Assembly: GCA_018873245.2 (NCBI GenBank)
Contig: JAEMBT020000005.1
Span: 7,798,001 to 7,862,000 of the forward strand
From: Archegozetes longisetosus
Lineage: Eukaryota; Arthropoda; Arachnida; Sarcoptiformes; Trhypochthoniidae
Direction of reading: 5' to 3'
DNA length: 64,000 nucleotides
Positions 23,402 through 34,854 of the stretch are shown here, in pieces. The position numbers and the translations under genes are program-made. The notes below the pieces were generated by a model that had not been told where the DNA came from, ran no database searches, and saw only the letters and a list, made by a program, of their open reading frames with translations. Within the stretch, counting starts at the first letter, position 1; each line of letters starts with the position of its first letter.

Positions 23402-23737
23402 ATGGATGTAAGCAACACTGTTGAGATGGCACAAAACGTAGATTATAGGGGGTCTTTTTTTGCATGGAGCCCACAGTCGGTGTTCACTAAGAAGGTGTGG
23501 ACAGAAGATAAGTTCCCTCGCTGGCTTGTATACGCTCTATGTTTTCTTCCATTTGTTGTAGCACTCATTTTATTAATATTGCTTATCCTAATATGCCTTG
23601 TTGCCCTTCTTATTCCAGTTTTGTTCATATATACTCCTGCCGCCATTATTTACTGCACGTGCAGGCCGGGAAAATTGAAGGAAAGCAACTTCTGGAGAGA
23701 GCTAGCCAACTTCTGGAAAGAGCTAGTTCACTTCTAA
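23402..23737 (+). CDS. small membrane protein, unknown, downstream of the previous ORF
   Basis: From the first ATG (23402) this encodes 111 aa, although the frame is open from about 23330, overlapping the end of the upstream ORF by 16 bp. About 43 consecutive hydrophobic residues starting at 'WLVYALCFLPFVVALILLI' suggest one or two membrane helices, followed by 'CTCRPGK' and a Trp-rich repeated tail (NFWRELANFWKEL). No family is recognised. The DNA just before it repeats a 'tggatatgg' motif, a likely place for a slippage frameshift, so the ORF may be the C-terminus of the upstream protein. Confidence 0.5.
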   Translation: MDVSNTVEMAQNVDYRGSFFAWSPQSVFTKKVWTEDKFPRWLVYALCFLPFVVALILLILLILICLVALLIPVLFIYTPAAIIYCTCRPGKLKESNFWRELANFWKELVHF

Positions 23738-23751
23738 ACTACAGATGATAA

Positions 23752-23880
23752 GAGTAGTATTTAAGTACCAATTCTGGCACACCTTGTTTTCATTTCTTCT
23801 TTTCTTATAAGAAATTCAGAAAATATTAAGCTTCGTCACTCAAAATTTTCAAGAAATTTTTATAAGAAAAAGAAGAAATG
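23752..23880. repeat. direct repeat right copy plus hairpin
   Basis: 23752-23805 repeats the sequence at 22402-22455. It runs into an imperfect inverted repeat, 'ttcttcttttcttataa...ttataagaaaaagaagaa' (about 23796-23877). Beyond it, to 24320, I see no gene. Confidence 0.65.
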
Positions 23881-24324
23881 GAGGAGTCATACTTTATAGT
23901 GGTTTTAGAGGGTGGAGTGAAGTATAAGGTAAGGTTAGAACTTTAACAAAATTTTTAAACTCAACTCAACCCGTACCCGTAGGCACTCACTAACTCTAAA
24001 AAATCTGTAAGATCTGTAGTATACTATATACAGTACTTTGGTGGAGTAAACGTTTAAATATATGTAGAAATGTTATTTTATAGTAAAAGTTATACTTGGA
24101 GATCAATTTTAGTAAATTTAATGGTCAATGCTTAAATTAAAAAATTTTGTCTTAAGTGGATTTTGTTATAATTATATTATGAATTTTACAGAAACTACCG
24201 TCTATTAATTATTCTTAGCCTAAGGGTTGTTTATGCCAGAATTTTAGAATTATATTCAATAATTTCTTAATAAAAAATTAAATGACTATGAAATAATAAT
24301 ATAATTGTAACGAATTTATTTCAG

Positions 24325-24640
24325 ATTTTTTAGTTCTATTTTGTCAAGCTTGGAAAATGAGTCGATACGTATTTCAGAAAATTTTGAAAAATTATTCATT
24401 TGATCGTGGTAGTTTGTTAAACATTAATGTAGTCAATACCATAAAGTTTAGGAAATTTATAGTTTAGAACTATTGCCAAAAGTAACGTAGAAACCAGACG
24501 GCGATTAAGTAAGAATTGCTTTGATTACATTAATGTTTAACAAACTACCATGTCAAATAAGTAATTTTTCAAAATTTTATGAAACACGTATCGAATCATT
24601 TTCCAAGCTTAACAAAATTGAACTAAAAAATTGTGAGATA
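24325..24640. mobile_element. MITE, about 315 bp with about 110-bp arms
   Basis: Arms at about 24325-24440 and 24525-24640 are inverted copies ('aagcttggaaaatgagtcgatacgtattt', 'gtttgttaaacattaatgta'). No ORF. Ends are approximate. Confidence 0.72.
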
Positions 24641-24859
24641 TACCTTGTAGTTTTCAAGTTATAAAATATGTATAAAAATTTATCAGGATGAATTTTTGAA
24701 TTTTTAAAATTACTCGATCCATGATTATTCACAACCATATTTCTGAAATCAAAATCGAACTAAAGAATAAGAAACTAGATCAAATTTAGTAGGTACTTTA
24801 GATTTTTCCAAGACTATTTCAAAGTATTGGTCTTTATTACTGACGAGGCAAATATGAAA

Positions 24860-25365
24860 TTTGTTGACCGTGTATTATGTGAAATATGCCAAAAAAGGTT
24901 CACATCACCTGTTTGGCCTATGCCTTACATAACGTATGCGAGTTTTTGGTAATTAAGTTCTATAAAGTAAATCGATTAATAAGTTGTGGGAAGTCTTTAA
25001 AAAAAAGATCTGACATTCATTTGCGCGAACTTTCATTGTTTGAGAAAAGCGACCAATAATTTAGAGTCAAATGATTTAACCCTCTGTTCAAGCGTTGATA
25101 TAATTCAATCAGTTTATGGCGATTAAGTGTCTCTTCTGACGACATTTCAAAAGCAGTTTTTAATAAATCCAATCAAGTTTTGGATAAATATAATGGACTC
25201 AATCAAATTAAACTCATTCACGATATATTGAAAGGCAATAATAATGTCGAGCTAGATATCGAATTAAGTCCACAAGAAGTCGCGCTATTAAACATCCGTC
25301 CACTCACCAACTGTAATATAGAACACAGCTTTTCTAATTATAAACAAATATTAGTGTTCACGCGT
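24860..25365 (+). pseudogene. hAT-like transposase relic (C-terminal)
   Basis: Plus-strand segments read as a decayed hAT-type protein. The end is clear: 'ELSPQEVALLNIRPLTNCNI', then 'EHSFSNYKQIL', which follows the hAT C-terminal pattern '..P-L-T-S-C-D-V-E-R-S-F-S-x-Y-K-x-I-L'. Upstream, a C-x-x-C segment (LCEICQKRF) near 24875 may be the remnant of the zinc finger. Stops occur between these parts. No element ends were found. Confidence 0.62.
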
Positions 25366-25654
25366 AATATAATACGTGTTATGTTCTTTTATATATTGTG
25401 TTCTGTATTGCTATATAATGTGCAATATGATGTTGTGTTGTGTATTACTATATAATGCATTATAAAATTTTGTGCATATAGCGTTTTATAAGTAGGACGT
25501 TTAGATGTAACGTGATAGCAAAGCATAAAAAAGTGGTGTCCCTAAATCTTTTATTACTGTAATTCTAAAAAATGAAACTGCGCACTAATCTAAATAAACA
25601 AATCTTTTGAAGCACAAGTGAGTCTCAACTCTGTTCAGCCCCTTTTTTGTTAAG

Positions 25655-26698
25655 ATGGCTGCAAGACAAGTAGACCGGAAGAAAAACTACATCAAGAAGT
25701 TGCATGACGCATTTACTGCGTCTAAAAGAAAGATGGACATGATGTCTGACCATATCAAGGCTATACGAAAGAACTGGAGTAAGTTTATCATTGAAAACTT
25801 TTAAAGAAAACTTTCTAATGCTTTTTTCTTTTTCTCCAGAGATCATGTATTAAGAAATGGAGAGCCTGTGGCCTGAAGGACTAGATGGCTCGATGCCCGA
25901 AAAAGAAAGGTTAAGAAAATTCCTAAAACCGTTTAATGTACATCAACTAAAGTTTTAACAGTAAGTTTAAATTTTTTCTCAAGTTTCTCAAAGTTTTTCT
26001 AATGCATTATTTTGTTTATATGATTTTTTTTAGAAAAAACAATATCGAACAGGAGCTTAGAGAAGCGGAAACATCAGAACCCCGAAAAAAAATAAAAAGA
26101 AACGACTTCCTGTAAGCGGTGGAAGTAAAAATTCAAAAACTAACTGAAAGAAGAGGATTTGTGTCAATTGGTTAGATAACACTTTTATCTTTGTTTTAAA
26201 GATCGAGAACACTAATTCTTATATTTATTCAGCATGTTTGACCAATCAATTTTCAATCCCGTCTGTTAGTGGAACAGCTGGCCATTCGAGTTCCGGAGGA
26301 GAAGAAATGGAGAAACTGCATCAATTGGTAAAATAGCACTTCAATTTTTGTTTTTAAGACTCAGAACATTAATTCTTGCATTTCTTCAGCAAATGTGATC
26401 AATCAATAGTCATTTCCAACAGTTGGTGAAACAGTTAGCCATTCGAATTCTGGCAGAGACGGAAGTGCCGAACTTGCATCAGTTTGTAAGATACTAGTTT
26501 CTCATTGATTTTCAAGATTTCGATTTTCAATTTGTTTTTTTTACAAATAACTTTCTAATTTTCACTATCGATCCAGCAGAAGAAAATCAGGAAGTTATTG
26601 TGATTAGTTCTTTTGATTGCGATCACGAATTTAGTGGCATTTCAAAAGATGTCATCTGTTCAAATTTTGAAGCAGGAAATTCCGGTATCGCTACATGA
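25655..26698 (+). pseudogene. possible decayed multi-exon gene, unknown
   Basis: Several protein-like stretches are each bounded by plausible splice sites. Exon 1 (25655-25778) encodes a Lys-rich start 'MAARQVDRKKNYIKKLHDAF' and ends at GTAAGT. Candidate exons follow after polypyrimidine-AG sites near 25840, 26037, 26233 and 26392. A last one near 26578-26697 reads 'EENQEVIVISSFDCDHEFSG' to a stop. The candidates at about 26233 and 26392 are similar to one another ('GHSSSGG', 'SHSNSGR'), as if an exon had been duplicated. Frames do not join cleanly after exon 1, so I call it a pseudogene or misread gene. Function is unknown. Confidence 0.4.
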
Positions 26699-26765
26699 CG
26701 AATTCTTATAAAATCATATAATCTTCGGCTCCACTTAAGAATACGACCGTCAATAAGTCTTTACA

Positions 26766-26766
<1 letters not shown>

Positions 26767-26802
<36 letters not shown>
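26767..26802. repeat. (TA)n microsatellite
   Basis: About eighteen TA dinucleotides. Confidence 0.95.
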
Positions 26803-26805
<3 letters not shown>

Positions 26806-27194
26806 GAATGCTTAATTCATGTGGAAGACGAAAATCATACTCAATTTTGGCGGAAATGACAAGCTATGACCTTTGATCTCATAGGACTTGACCTGCTAAC
26901 CCTACCTCTAAATATAGAGTATCACTAGACTTGTCTCGCTCCATTGAATTCAGTAAGTACACATACGACCTACTATGATGACCTTTGACCCGAGAAGATA
27001 CATAAAATAAGGTTTTGCATAACACTTTGCTCCCTAATGAATCTTCTTTAGTGCAGATTCTATAAATATCTTTATTATAATTGTGGGTTGGGTGGGGTGT
27101 GGTAGTAAGCACGGCGCCACGCGTGTTACTTCTTATGCACATTCATATTAATGTTGTAATTTCTACAATAAGTCCATTATTCAAGTTTATTTTC

Positions 27195-27905
27195 TTAAAC
27201 TTTCGGTAGATGGTGCCCTATACGGGCAGGTACCTTTGATGATCGATCCTAATAGTACTCAATGTAGGGAGTCTAACGATATATCACATGCCATCCTTCA
27301 TCCATAAATTAGTTGAAAAATTGATTTTTAAAAATTTATAAAATTACTAATAACATTATACGCTAGGTATCCCGTCAGAAATGAGCTATGTAATAATTAA
27401 GCATCCACGTGCGTGATTTAACCTAAGTGAAAATTGATTCAGGTAGCGAAGGGTTCCGAGTGAAGTGATCTGACGCTATCTTCAGCTTAGGTTAAATCGG
27501 ATCCGTGGTGGTTAGGTTCAACAAGTCGCCAATAGGTACAATTAAATACCATAGACTACCTTGTTTAAGTAATAAAGTTGAATCAAGTCACAAGACTTAG
27601 CCCTAGGTCCACTGTATTTTATATGCGAACTTCACTCGCGCCTTCGGTCATATTAGCACTTAATATTAAATATGTAAAAATAATTCTATGATATTGTTAT
27701 AGTACAAGAATAACTTTTAGAAGAAGGATGAATGGAGAGTGGCTGCCTGGGGTATATAATAATTATCAAAATATCAAATTTTCTACGTAATTTATGGAAA
27801 AACATGGCATGTGATATATCGTTAGACTCCTCACATCGAGTACTACTAGGACCTATCATCAAAAGTACCTGCCCATATAGAGCACTTATTATCAAACTTT
27901 CTATA
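27195..27905. mobile_element. inverted-repeat element, about 0.7 kb
   Basis: Arms at about 27205-27295 and 27805-27895 are inverted, about 85% similar copies. Both contain 'gggcaggtac', 'tttgatgat' and 'gagtctaacgatatatcaca'. The interior has a smaller inverted pair around 27415-27500 ('gatttaacctaagt'). No ORF is credible and the termini are not certain. Confidence 0.65.
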
Positions 27906-28640
27906 GATATGATGATATATTACTAAATTTTCATTTTATTCTTGACCTTGAAAGTGAACTTGAACTCCAAATAGTGATGATTGTTGGAAACTGCTTGCAC
28001 GATGTCAATATCTTGTTTATTATTGAAGTTAAGAGTGAAAATCGAATTTGAACTATGTTCAAACGCGAATAAAATCTGAACTAATAAGGCGCAACATAAT
28101 ATGTAGTATCATTGTAGCCTAGGTGATGCGAGTAGTAAAATGATACCTCACTTGATAAGCTACGTGGTTAGACAAGCATTGTATAGAAAAGTGACCTTAG
28201 GTCATGCAGGTCGGACCTAGGTCAAAAAATTTACATATTCGTGTTCTCCTCGTCAAGTCCTTAGGATTGGTACCAAAGAGGATTTGCAAAATGACATTGG
28301 CCCCGGCCCCTCAAATATGTATAAGCTAATTTTTTATAGAACAATAAAATCAGTTTACTTTTGGAAACTTTGACTATTATGAATTTCATTTAATTGAATC
28401 AGATCAAAATTGAAAGTAGTTTGTGTATTGATTTTGATGTCAAAGTTTACAATGTGTTGTTTGAATTTTCAGGGTTTAGACGTTCAAAAATTCATTACAA
28501 GAGAGTGAACATTGTTTCTTTGAAAGAAACCTTGTGTTTGAATAAGATTTTGAGTAAAGATTAATCTTAAAAATATTTTAAACATTCATCCACATAAAAA
28601 ACGACTTAAAATATTATTGAGAAATTTTCGTCTTTTTAAC

Positions 28641-28741
28641 TATGGCGCCCCAAAAGACCCAACCCGATCTTTGAATAAAATTAAAGTTCACGATAAGATC
28701 TTACAAATTCTTTGATTTTTTGTTTGGGTCTTTTGGCGGGC
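28641..28741. repeat. small inverted repeat, about 100 bp
   Basis: 'cgccccaaaagacccaa' at the left and 'tttgggtcttttggcgg' at the right are complementary. Probably a tiny MITE; TSD not resolved. Confidence 0.5.
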
Positions 28742-28759
28742 CATATTTTAAAAAATTTT

Positions 28760-30180
28760 TGAAAATTTTTTTTCATTATAAAATTTTAATCTCTGAATCA
28801 ATAAGTTTTATATTTTGGTGGTAAAAATTATTGATTATACTGATATTTTTAGTGAAAAAAAATTTCAAAAATCTTCAACGGTTTTCTTATAATTGAATTT
28901 TTGAGCTTTGAAAATTTCTAGCATATATAATATAGGTTGAAGCTCAAGGTCAAAAGCAGAAACTATCATTAATTTTAGCCTCTTTATCAGTATAAAAAAT
29001 ATCAAAAAGTCGGAGGTTGGAGCCGAGGTCCATGGGGCCGCGGAACTCTCCTTTGTGCTGTATAGCCATAGGCAAAGTCTAAAATAGCGTGAAAACAAAG
29101 TCGAATCTAAATGTCAAACATCACACTACAGATTAAAGGAGAATTTCCGTCAAAAATCAACATTATTTCTATATTTCTCGTGACTCAAACTTTTTAATTA
29201 TATTAGTAATTTTTTAAAATATTGGCGGTCATATTCTAGAGTGGATCCCTAAGACTATTAGGTTATTCCTACTGCGATTTTTTATCTATAGCCTCATTTG
29301 ATAAAAATAAAAATGACTTGTTAATAAAATCTTGCAAATGCATTGATTTCGAGGAAAATAAAATGATTGATAATTGAGCTAATTTTCTATCAATTTTATG
29401 AATAGAAAATATCATATACTCTCAACTCAATTATAACCTCGAAGAAGTCCATCCGTTTTAGGCTTAGAATCCCCTCAAGTGTAGAGTTTTCAGATCCTGA
29501 ACCGTCTCCAGTCTAGAGTGCTCAGGTTCAAAAGCACATATCTACTGCTTCAGTAACTATCTCTGAATACTGAGATTGACGCAACTTTCTCAATTATTGT
29601 ACGTACCATTAGACCAAAACTCCTATATTGAGGTCAATTTTTTTCAATATCACACAACGATGAGACGCAGCTTGTGAATACCTGATTAGTGTATCAAAAT
29701 ATTAAAGCTTTAATTTATGTGAGTTTGATGGCCAATGTCAAATGCGATATTACTGGGACATTAAAAGTTGGAGACAAGTTTGGCTCAGGTTTGAAATTAA
29801 TGTTTTGAATCGAGCAACATTCGAACATAAGTTCAGGTAATAACATTGTATTTGAAGAAATGGCATAAAATGTTTTCCTGACTCGTTCAAAAACTCATTT
29901 TAATGATGAAAATATGAGTTTGCTTAAGTTTTCGAATATCTTTGAAGTAGGTTTTCATATTATATTTATACACATTTGGATTTTTACTGTTGTCTCGTTT
30001 GCAATATATATAAAATAACGAAAATTTGATTCGTTAATTTTAATCATTTTTATGATGAAGTCAATTTCAAGAAATTGTTTTAAACAATAATCATCAAAGT
30101 GTGTTCATAAAGAATTTTAAATAGACAAAGGAATTCAAAATTTATTAGTCTTCAAAATCAACTTTAATTATTTCAAAATG
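28760..30180. other. no gene recognised
   Basis: AT-rich DNA downstream of CAP gene B. A G/C-richer patch at about 29005-29060 stands out but matches nothing I recognise. Confidence 0.45.
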
Positions 30181-30206
30181 AGACTAGATTTCATCAAAGA
30201 ATTATA

Positions 30207-31067
30207 TTATCCTGTAGAACTTGTAGAATTTGGAGGCAAAACATTTGTAGAATATTGTCCTTGAACATTGCCAGGAGGTTGATAGTTACAAGCTACATAT
30301 GTTTCATAACCTGACGAGCCCTGACCACCACAACGGGCACATCCAATTCTGGTCGTCCACTTCCAAACAACCGCAGTGAAGTGTCCGGTTTGTGAACTGA
30401 AGCCCGGATTCGAATAATTGTAAAATCTATTTTCGCCATACCTTTCAAACAATTCCTATTTTAATCTTTCACACTCACTAGAATCATTAAAAATACCAGT
30501 TAGAGACTGCTTGGTTACACGAAATCACAGAACTATCACTAGTAGCGAACCAATACAGGTTTTCTCCATAACTTGTAGACAGACCAGAGTGTCCGGCACT
30601 CAATCCTTCACTTTGTGATCGCGAACTACATCGAGTCTTAGCATATGCTACGATCTAAACAATAGTCAGTTCATACTAAGTCATAGTTTAAGATAACATT
30701 CAAACGATTCAAATATTTCTTATAATTGAGAGAACCAGTTCTCAAATAATTGATGAAACAAATGATTTTGCGATGGAAAACGTTGCTTTGTCACAACATT
30801 TACTTACGTTTTGATCCAATGTGAGTGGAGGAGTTGCATGAATTGCTCGAAAGTCATTATGAGTCTTAAGACAATCATTGAGGAAATCGTCATCTGTTTT
30901 ATCAGGAAACGGTTCTCTGCCTGAACACAACTCCACTGTAAAACAAATTAGAGTTTTAAACTTTTGTTTTATCAAATGTAAGTACACATTAAATTATACA
31001 ATAACTCGTATGATTTGAAAAACTTACCAGTGATTAGTACAGAAATAATAAACAAATTGAAAATCAT
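30207..31067 (-). CDS. CAP/SCP domain secreted protein, gene B
   Basis: Secreted CAP-superfamily protein. Exons 31067-31028, 30935-30808, 30654-30497 and 30441-30207 keep phase and give 186 aa. The signal peptide (MIFNLFIISVLIT...) is split by intron 1 as in the other copies. The CAP tetrad is complete: His39, Glu87, Glu112 and His129. CAP1 and CAP2 motifs match gene A except at single positions. Exon 2 is 6 bp longer than in genes A, C, D and F and begins with a different mature N-terminus (VELCSGREPF). A TATA box (TATAAAAAG) lies about 50 bp upstream. Exons 3 and 4 and intron 2 are much closer to gene A than exon 1 and the promoter are, hinting at partial conversion between A and B. Confidence 0.93.
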
Positions 31068-31115
31068 TTTGATTCAGTACAAACTTGAAGAATAACTTAA
31101 TTTGAATTCGTTTCT

Positions 31116-31124
31116 CTTTTTATA
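31116..31124 (-). promoter_or_regulatory. TATA box of CAP gene B
   Basis: TATAAAAAG on the minus strand, 49 bp upstream of the ATG. The surrounding 'cgaaaactataaaaag' is shared with the promoters of genes C, D and F. Confidence 0.7.
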
Positions 31125-31139
31125 GTTTTCGACTCAGTG

Positions 31140-32120
31140 CTACAGTACAACAAATGCATTCTATAGAATCCACACCTTAAATTGATTTATATAAAATTGC
31201 CAAATATTTATTAATTGTTTAATATTCAGGTTTTTCTGACAAAATAAATGAATTGCATAAATTTAGGTCGTCTTCAGAATCGAAAACAAATAAATCATTA
31301 TTAATATATTTTTATGATTAATGTTTAACAGATTGTCAAATATCTTTGTGCAGTCAAATACATTAGTATTCAGAGTATAATATCTACAAAAACTTAAATA
31401 AACTGATTATTAATTGATTTTGAACACATGATTTAATTTTGAAATTAATTTAAGGATTAATTAAAATTTCATTTGTTTTGTTTATTTTTATTCTAATTAT
31501 GTTCTAAATAGAAATAATTTTCAAACTGGAATAAAGTCACAAAAGTTTTTACGATAAAAAAATAAGCCATTTATCCAATTTTGAATAATTGATTTGTGTT
31601 CTAACTTCTGATCGTGTATTGAATGATGTTTCACAAATGGAATATACAATCGATACAATTATTTATTGATGTCGTTTCAAACGTTTGACACAATTTTTCT
31701 CAATATATCAAAATAGACTGTAATTTGTTAACTGTTGACCAATATTTTCTCTTAAATTAATTAATGCATAAAATTTTTTTTATCATTATATTTGTTTGAA
31801 TATTGCGATTAAGGCCATTTCTAAATAATATTCTTAAGACGAAGTACTTTAGTTAACATCTTAAAAGGTCTTTACTCCTAATTATATGCGAAGTGAAATC
31901 CTGGCATATGTTTGAGATTAAATTTATTTGTTAAGCTACATTCGACCGTAAACATCAAATAACTATAATGTAATTGAAGAGTAGATCAAATCGTGATTTG
32001 TTGGCCTTTCTGGAAGCTATTTATTTTATGCTCATTTCAATTCTACTAAAATTCTAAATTCTTCATCCACTTTATATTCCATTCTTTGCATATATTTCGG
32101 TTTTGTACTGATATTTTACC
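31140..32120. other. no gene recognised
   Basis: AT-rich DNA upstream of CAP gene B. The first 75 bp recur at 50212-50290, where they have been separated from the rest of a B-type promoter. Confidence 0.5.
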
Positions 32121-32124
32121 ATTC

Positions 32125-32330
32125 ATTTTTGGAGTTGAGAACTGATTTTGACTTAGATTCAAAATTGAATGCAAATCATAGTTCTGTAATATTTGTGATT
32201 ATAATAAAAAAATTGATACAAATTGATAACTAATCTTGAGTAAAACTTGAATGCGTTATTTGTTGAGTTCATTCACATGATTGGTTGAACTATTCTTGAA
32301 TATCAATAGAACTAAAAGCTTTTAAGTTGA
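32125..32330. repeat. dispersed repeat, second family, copy 1
   Basis: Aligns by eye with 38692-38900 (shared 'gtaatatttgtgat.ataataaaaa', 'actaatctt', 'gattggttgaa'). The copy stops at the left end of the pogo/Tigger element. Confidence 0.6.
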
Positions 32331-32523
32331 TATTAGTACAGACAATGCCGTTTATAACGAATAACGAGTCCTCGGGACCAGAGAAATGACTAGTTATATC
32401 CGAAACTCGTTATAAACGATCATGTAATGGAAAAAGTTTTTAAGTGAATGAAAAACAGCGGGAATATAGAGAAAACAATAGTTTAATTGAAGTATTAGCT
32501 ATCTTTAGTATAATACTCTGTAA

Positions 32524-32733
32524 TCAATGTTTGTAAACTTTTTTATCCAAATTCGACGCCTTTACTCTGATTTTGTCTTTATTTTTTATGAGATTACTTA
32601 TTGATGTCTTATTAGTTAAACCATATTTAGCGATAATAGTGTAATAATTAGTCCCATTTTCCGTTTCTCGTATGATATCTAATCTGGTTTTTAATGAATA
32701 ACCTTTTCTCTTTTTTAGTTGACATTGCTTCAA
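32524..32733 (-). pseudogene. CENP-B-type HTH remnant of a pogo/Tigger transposase
   Basis: Sixty-nine codons, 'KKRKGYSLKTRLDIIRETEN', then 'AKYGLTNKTSISNLIKNKDKI'. This follows the CENP-B N-terminal helix-turn-helix pattern of a KRK start, a K-x-x-I-I-x-E-x-E-x-G helix and a recognition helix ending near I-L-K-N-K-E-K-I. The rest of the transposase is missing; the element was internally deleted. The alternative of a domesticated CENP-B gene is unlikely because the fragment sits inside intact element ends. Confidence 0.8.
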
Positions 32734-32915
32734 TTTTTATTATTTCAATCATATTTTTGTCGAAAAAACACATCAAAGCCAAAACTGTGAGCATTAGTGG
32801 TCTAAACATAAATGCTTTCAATCATATAATAAGCAATACATTGGATTTGTATTACAGTTTTCGCTATTATTTATGGTTTTGATTACGACTTGTTATAAAC
32901 GAACACATTTTATAC

Positions 32916-33649
32916 GGGTCTGGGTCGAAAGACCGACAACCAAAAGCCGACAGGAAAAAAGACCGATAGGGTTAGAAGACCGAAATTCAAGCTGAATCTT
33001 AAGGTTTTCTTCTGTCAACAATAATATAATTGTTGTCCTCGTTTTATCAATAACCACATTTGTAATGATAGCTGAAGAAGAGCAAGCCGAAGAAGTTGTT
33101 TGAACAAAAGATAACAAAACAGTACTAATCTATACTTCAGACTAGTGGTCAGAGTATAAACATAACTATCATCATATATGACATAGATCAGCTAATGGTG
33201 ATAATTATTCTTATACTCAAACAACTTGTTTGACGAATTGGTAGTATGTGAGTACTAAATTTTTTCAACAAAACATCGAAATATTGTTGGCGTACGTCGT
33301 CATGCAAGTTGTTTGAGTATAAAAATGATCACCATTAACTGATCCATGTCACATATGGTGATAGTAATGTTTATACTCTAACCACTCGTCTGAAGGTATA
33401 GATCAGTACTGTTTCGATATCTTTTGTTCGAACAACTTCTTCGGCTTGATCTTCTTCAGCTATCATTACAAATGTGGTTATCGATAAAACGAGGACAATA
33501 ATTATATTATTGTTGACAGAAGAAAACCTTAAGACTCAGCTTAAATGTCGGTCTTCTAACCCTGTCGGTCTTTTGTTCCTGTCGGTCTTCTGTCCTGTCG
33601 GTCTTTTGGCTGTCGGTCTTTTTTCCTGTCGGTCTTTTGTCCAGGTCCC
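32916..33649. mobile_element. foldback element with repeat-rich ends, 8-bp TSD
   Basis: A 734-bp palindromic element inside the pogo element. Arms of about 310-350 bp face each other around a roughly 75-bp centre. Its ends are tandem 'agaccgacaggaaaaa' units (clearest at 33547-33640). The 8-bp direct repeat TTTTATAC flanks it at 32908-32915 and 33650-33657. No coding capacity. Confidence 0.9.
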
Positions 33650-33829
33650 TTTTATACTACATGTCCTAGAGAATAGGCTCGTAATAAAAGATAACTCGTT
33701 ATAAGCGAACTCCTTATAACCGATACTTTCGTAATACAAAACATAATCTGTCCTCTGTTCCACAGACAGACTCGTTATATGCGGAGATTCGTTATAAGCG
33801 GACTCGTTGTAAGTGGAATTGTCTGTATT

Positions 33830-34850
33830 GTTTTAAGAAAAAGCAAAGCAATACAATAATAATCTAGTGAATTAAGAGAATATAAAAAGTTAAGTACTAA
33901 TCAGAAATCTGGAGAAGATACTGCTTCATTACTTCTTTCATCTGAAATAGTCTATATTTAGGATAGTATTTTTCAGTTTAAAAAAAGTATAAATCGATGG
34001 TATTTTAGATTTGCTAAAAATGATAAAATTTTTCGGTCTATTTCGGTTTATAGTTACGTAATTCAAGGTTTATATTTTGAGAATAAAAAGCAGTGAAAAC
34101 AAATAAGTTGCTGTAGTAATCGTCAAAAATCTTCTATATCTCCATTAAAGTTATAAAATGCGATATTTCAAGTGAATTAACGTCCAGACGGATTTTTCGA
34201 TTTGTCATAACATCACGAAATTTATTGAAAGATCTTTCGGCTACTCAAAAACCTGTTATGGACAGACTTTTTTGCAAACTGACCGGTAACTGTTTCAGTT
34301 TTCTCCAGTTTAGGACCGGAAAAGCAAATTCTGTTTCGTCGATTTTTCCTACGAATTTCAGCATTAACCCGAAAAATACTACTCTATTTAAAGTAAATTA
34401 GTTTTCACCCCAAAATTAAACTCTTTCGATAAATGTGATCGACTTTTGAATTATACATAGAATTAAAGTATCGAATTCATAAAAGTTCTAAGGCATTATT
34501 AAAAAAATCATTTTCATGTTAATCCATATATTTTTTAAAAATTCTCTTTAAATAGTCGAATTCGATAGCTTTTAAATTATTTGTAGAAATAAAGTACTGT
34601 TACCATCACTTTATAGCCATTATTTATTGACTATTATTTATTCATAACATGACATCTTTAAACTATTTCTAAATTATTGCGAACTTAAGTTTAATCATTC
34701 GACCTAGAGGCACGCATCTGCGAAATTCTTTGCACCCGCACTCGCCCGCGCGCGCAGTGAAAAAAGTGTGGCTCACCCCCAAATAACCTCAAGAAATTTT
34801 ATTTTAATTGAATCGAATGTAAATACAAATATCGACTATGATTAAGTATA
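33830..34850. other. no gene recognised; G/C-rich patch
   Basis: AT-rich apart from 34705-34790, where 'cacccgcactcgcccgcgcgcgc' stands out. It may be the end of the hAT relic to its right, since 'aggtgcgggtgtaaaatgcg' occurs in inverted orientation at 35241-35260, but neither terminus nor TSD is clear. Confidence 0.4.
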
Positions 34851-34854
34851 AAAT

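Larger units (their letters stand above)
32339..33825 (-). mobile_element. pogo/Tigger-type element, deleted, with nested foldback
   Basis: Ends CAGACAATGCCGTTTATAACGA (32339) and, as complement, CAGACAATTCCACTTACAACGA (33825) are flanked by TA at both sides (32337-32338 and 33826-33827). Subterminal 'actcgttataa' motifs repeat near both ends, as is usual in Tigger elements. Only the start of a CENP-B-like transposase gene is left. Removing the nested element (32916-33649 plus one TSD) leaves about 745 bp. Confidence 0.85.
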
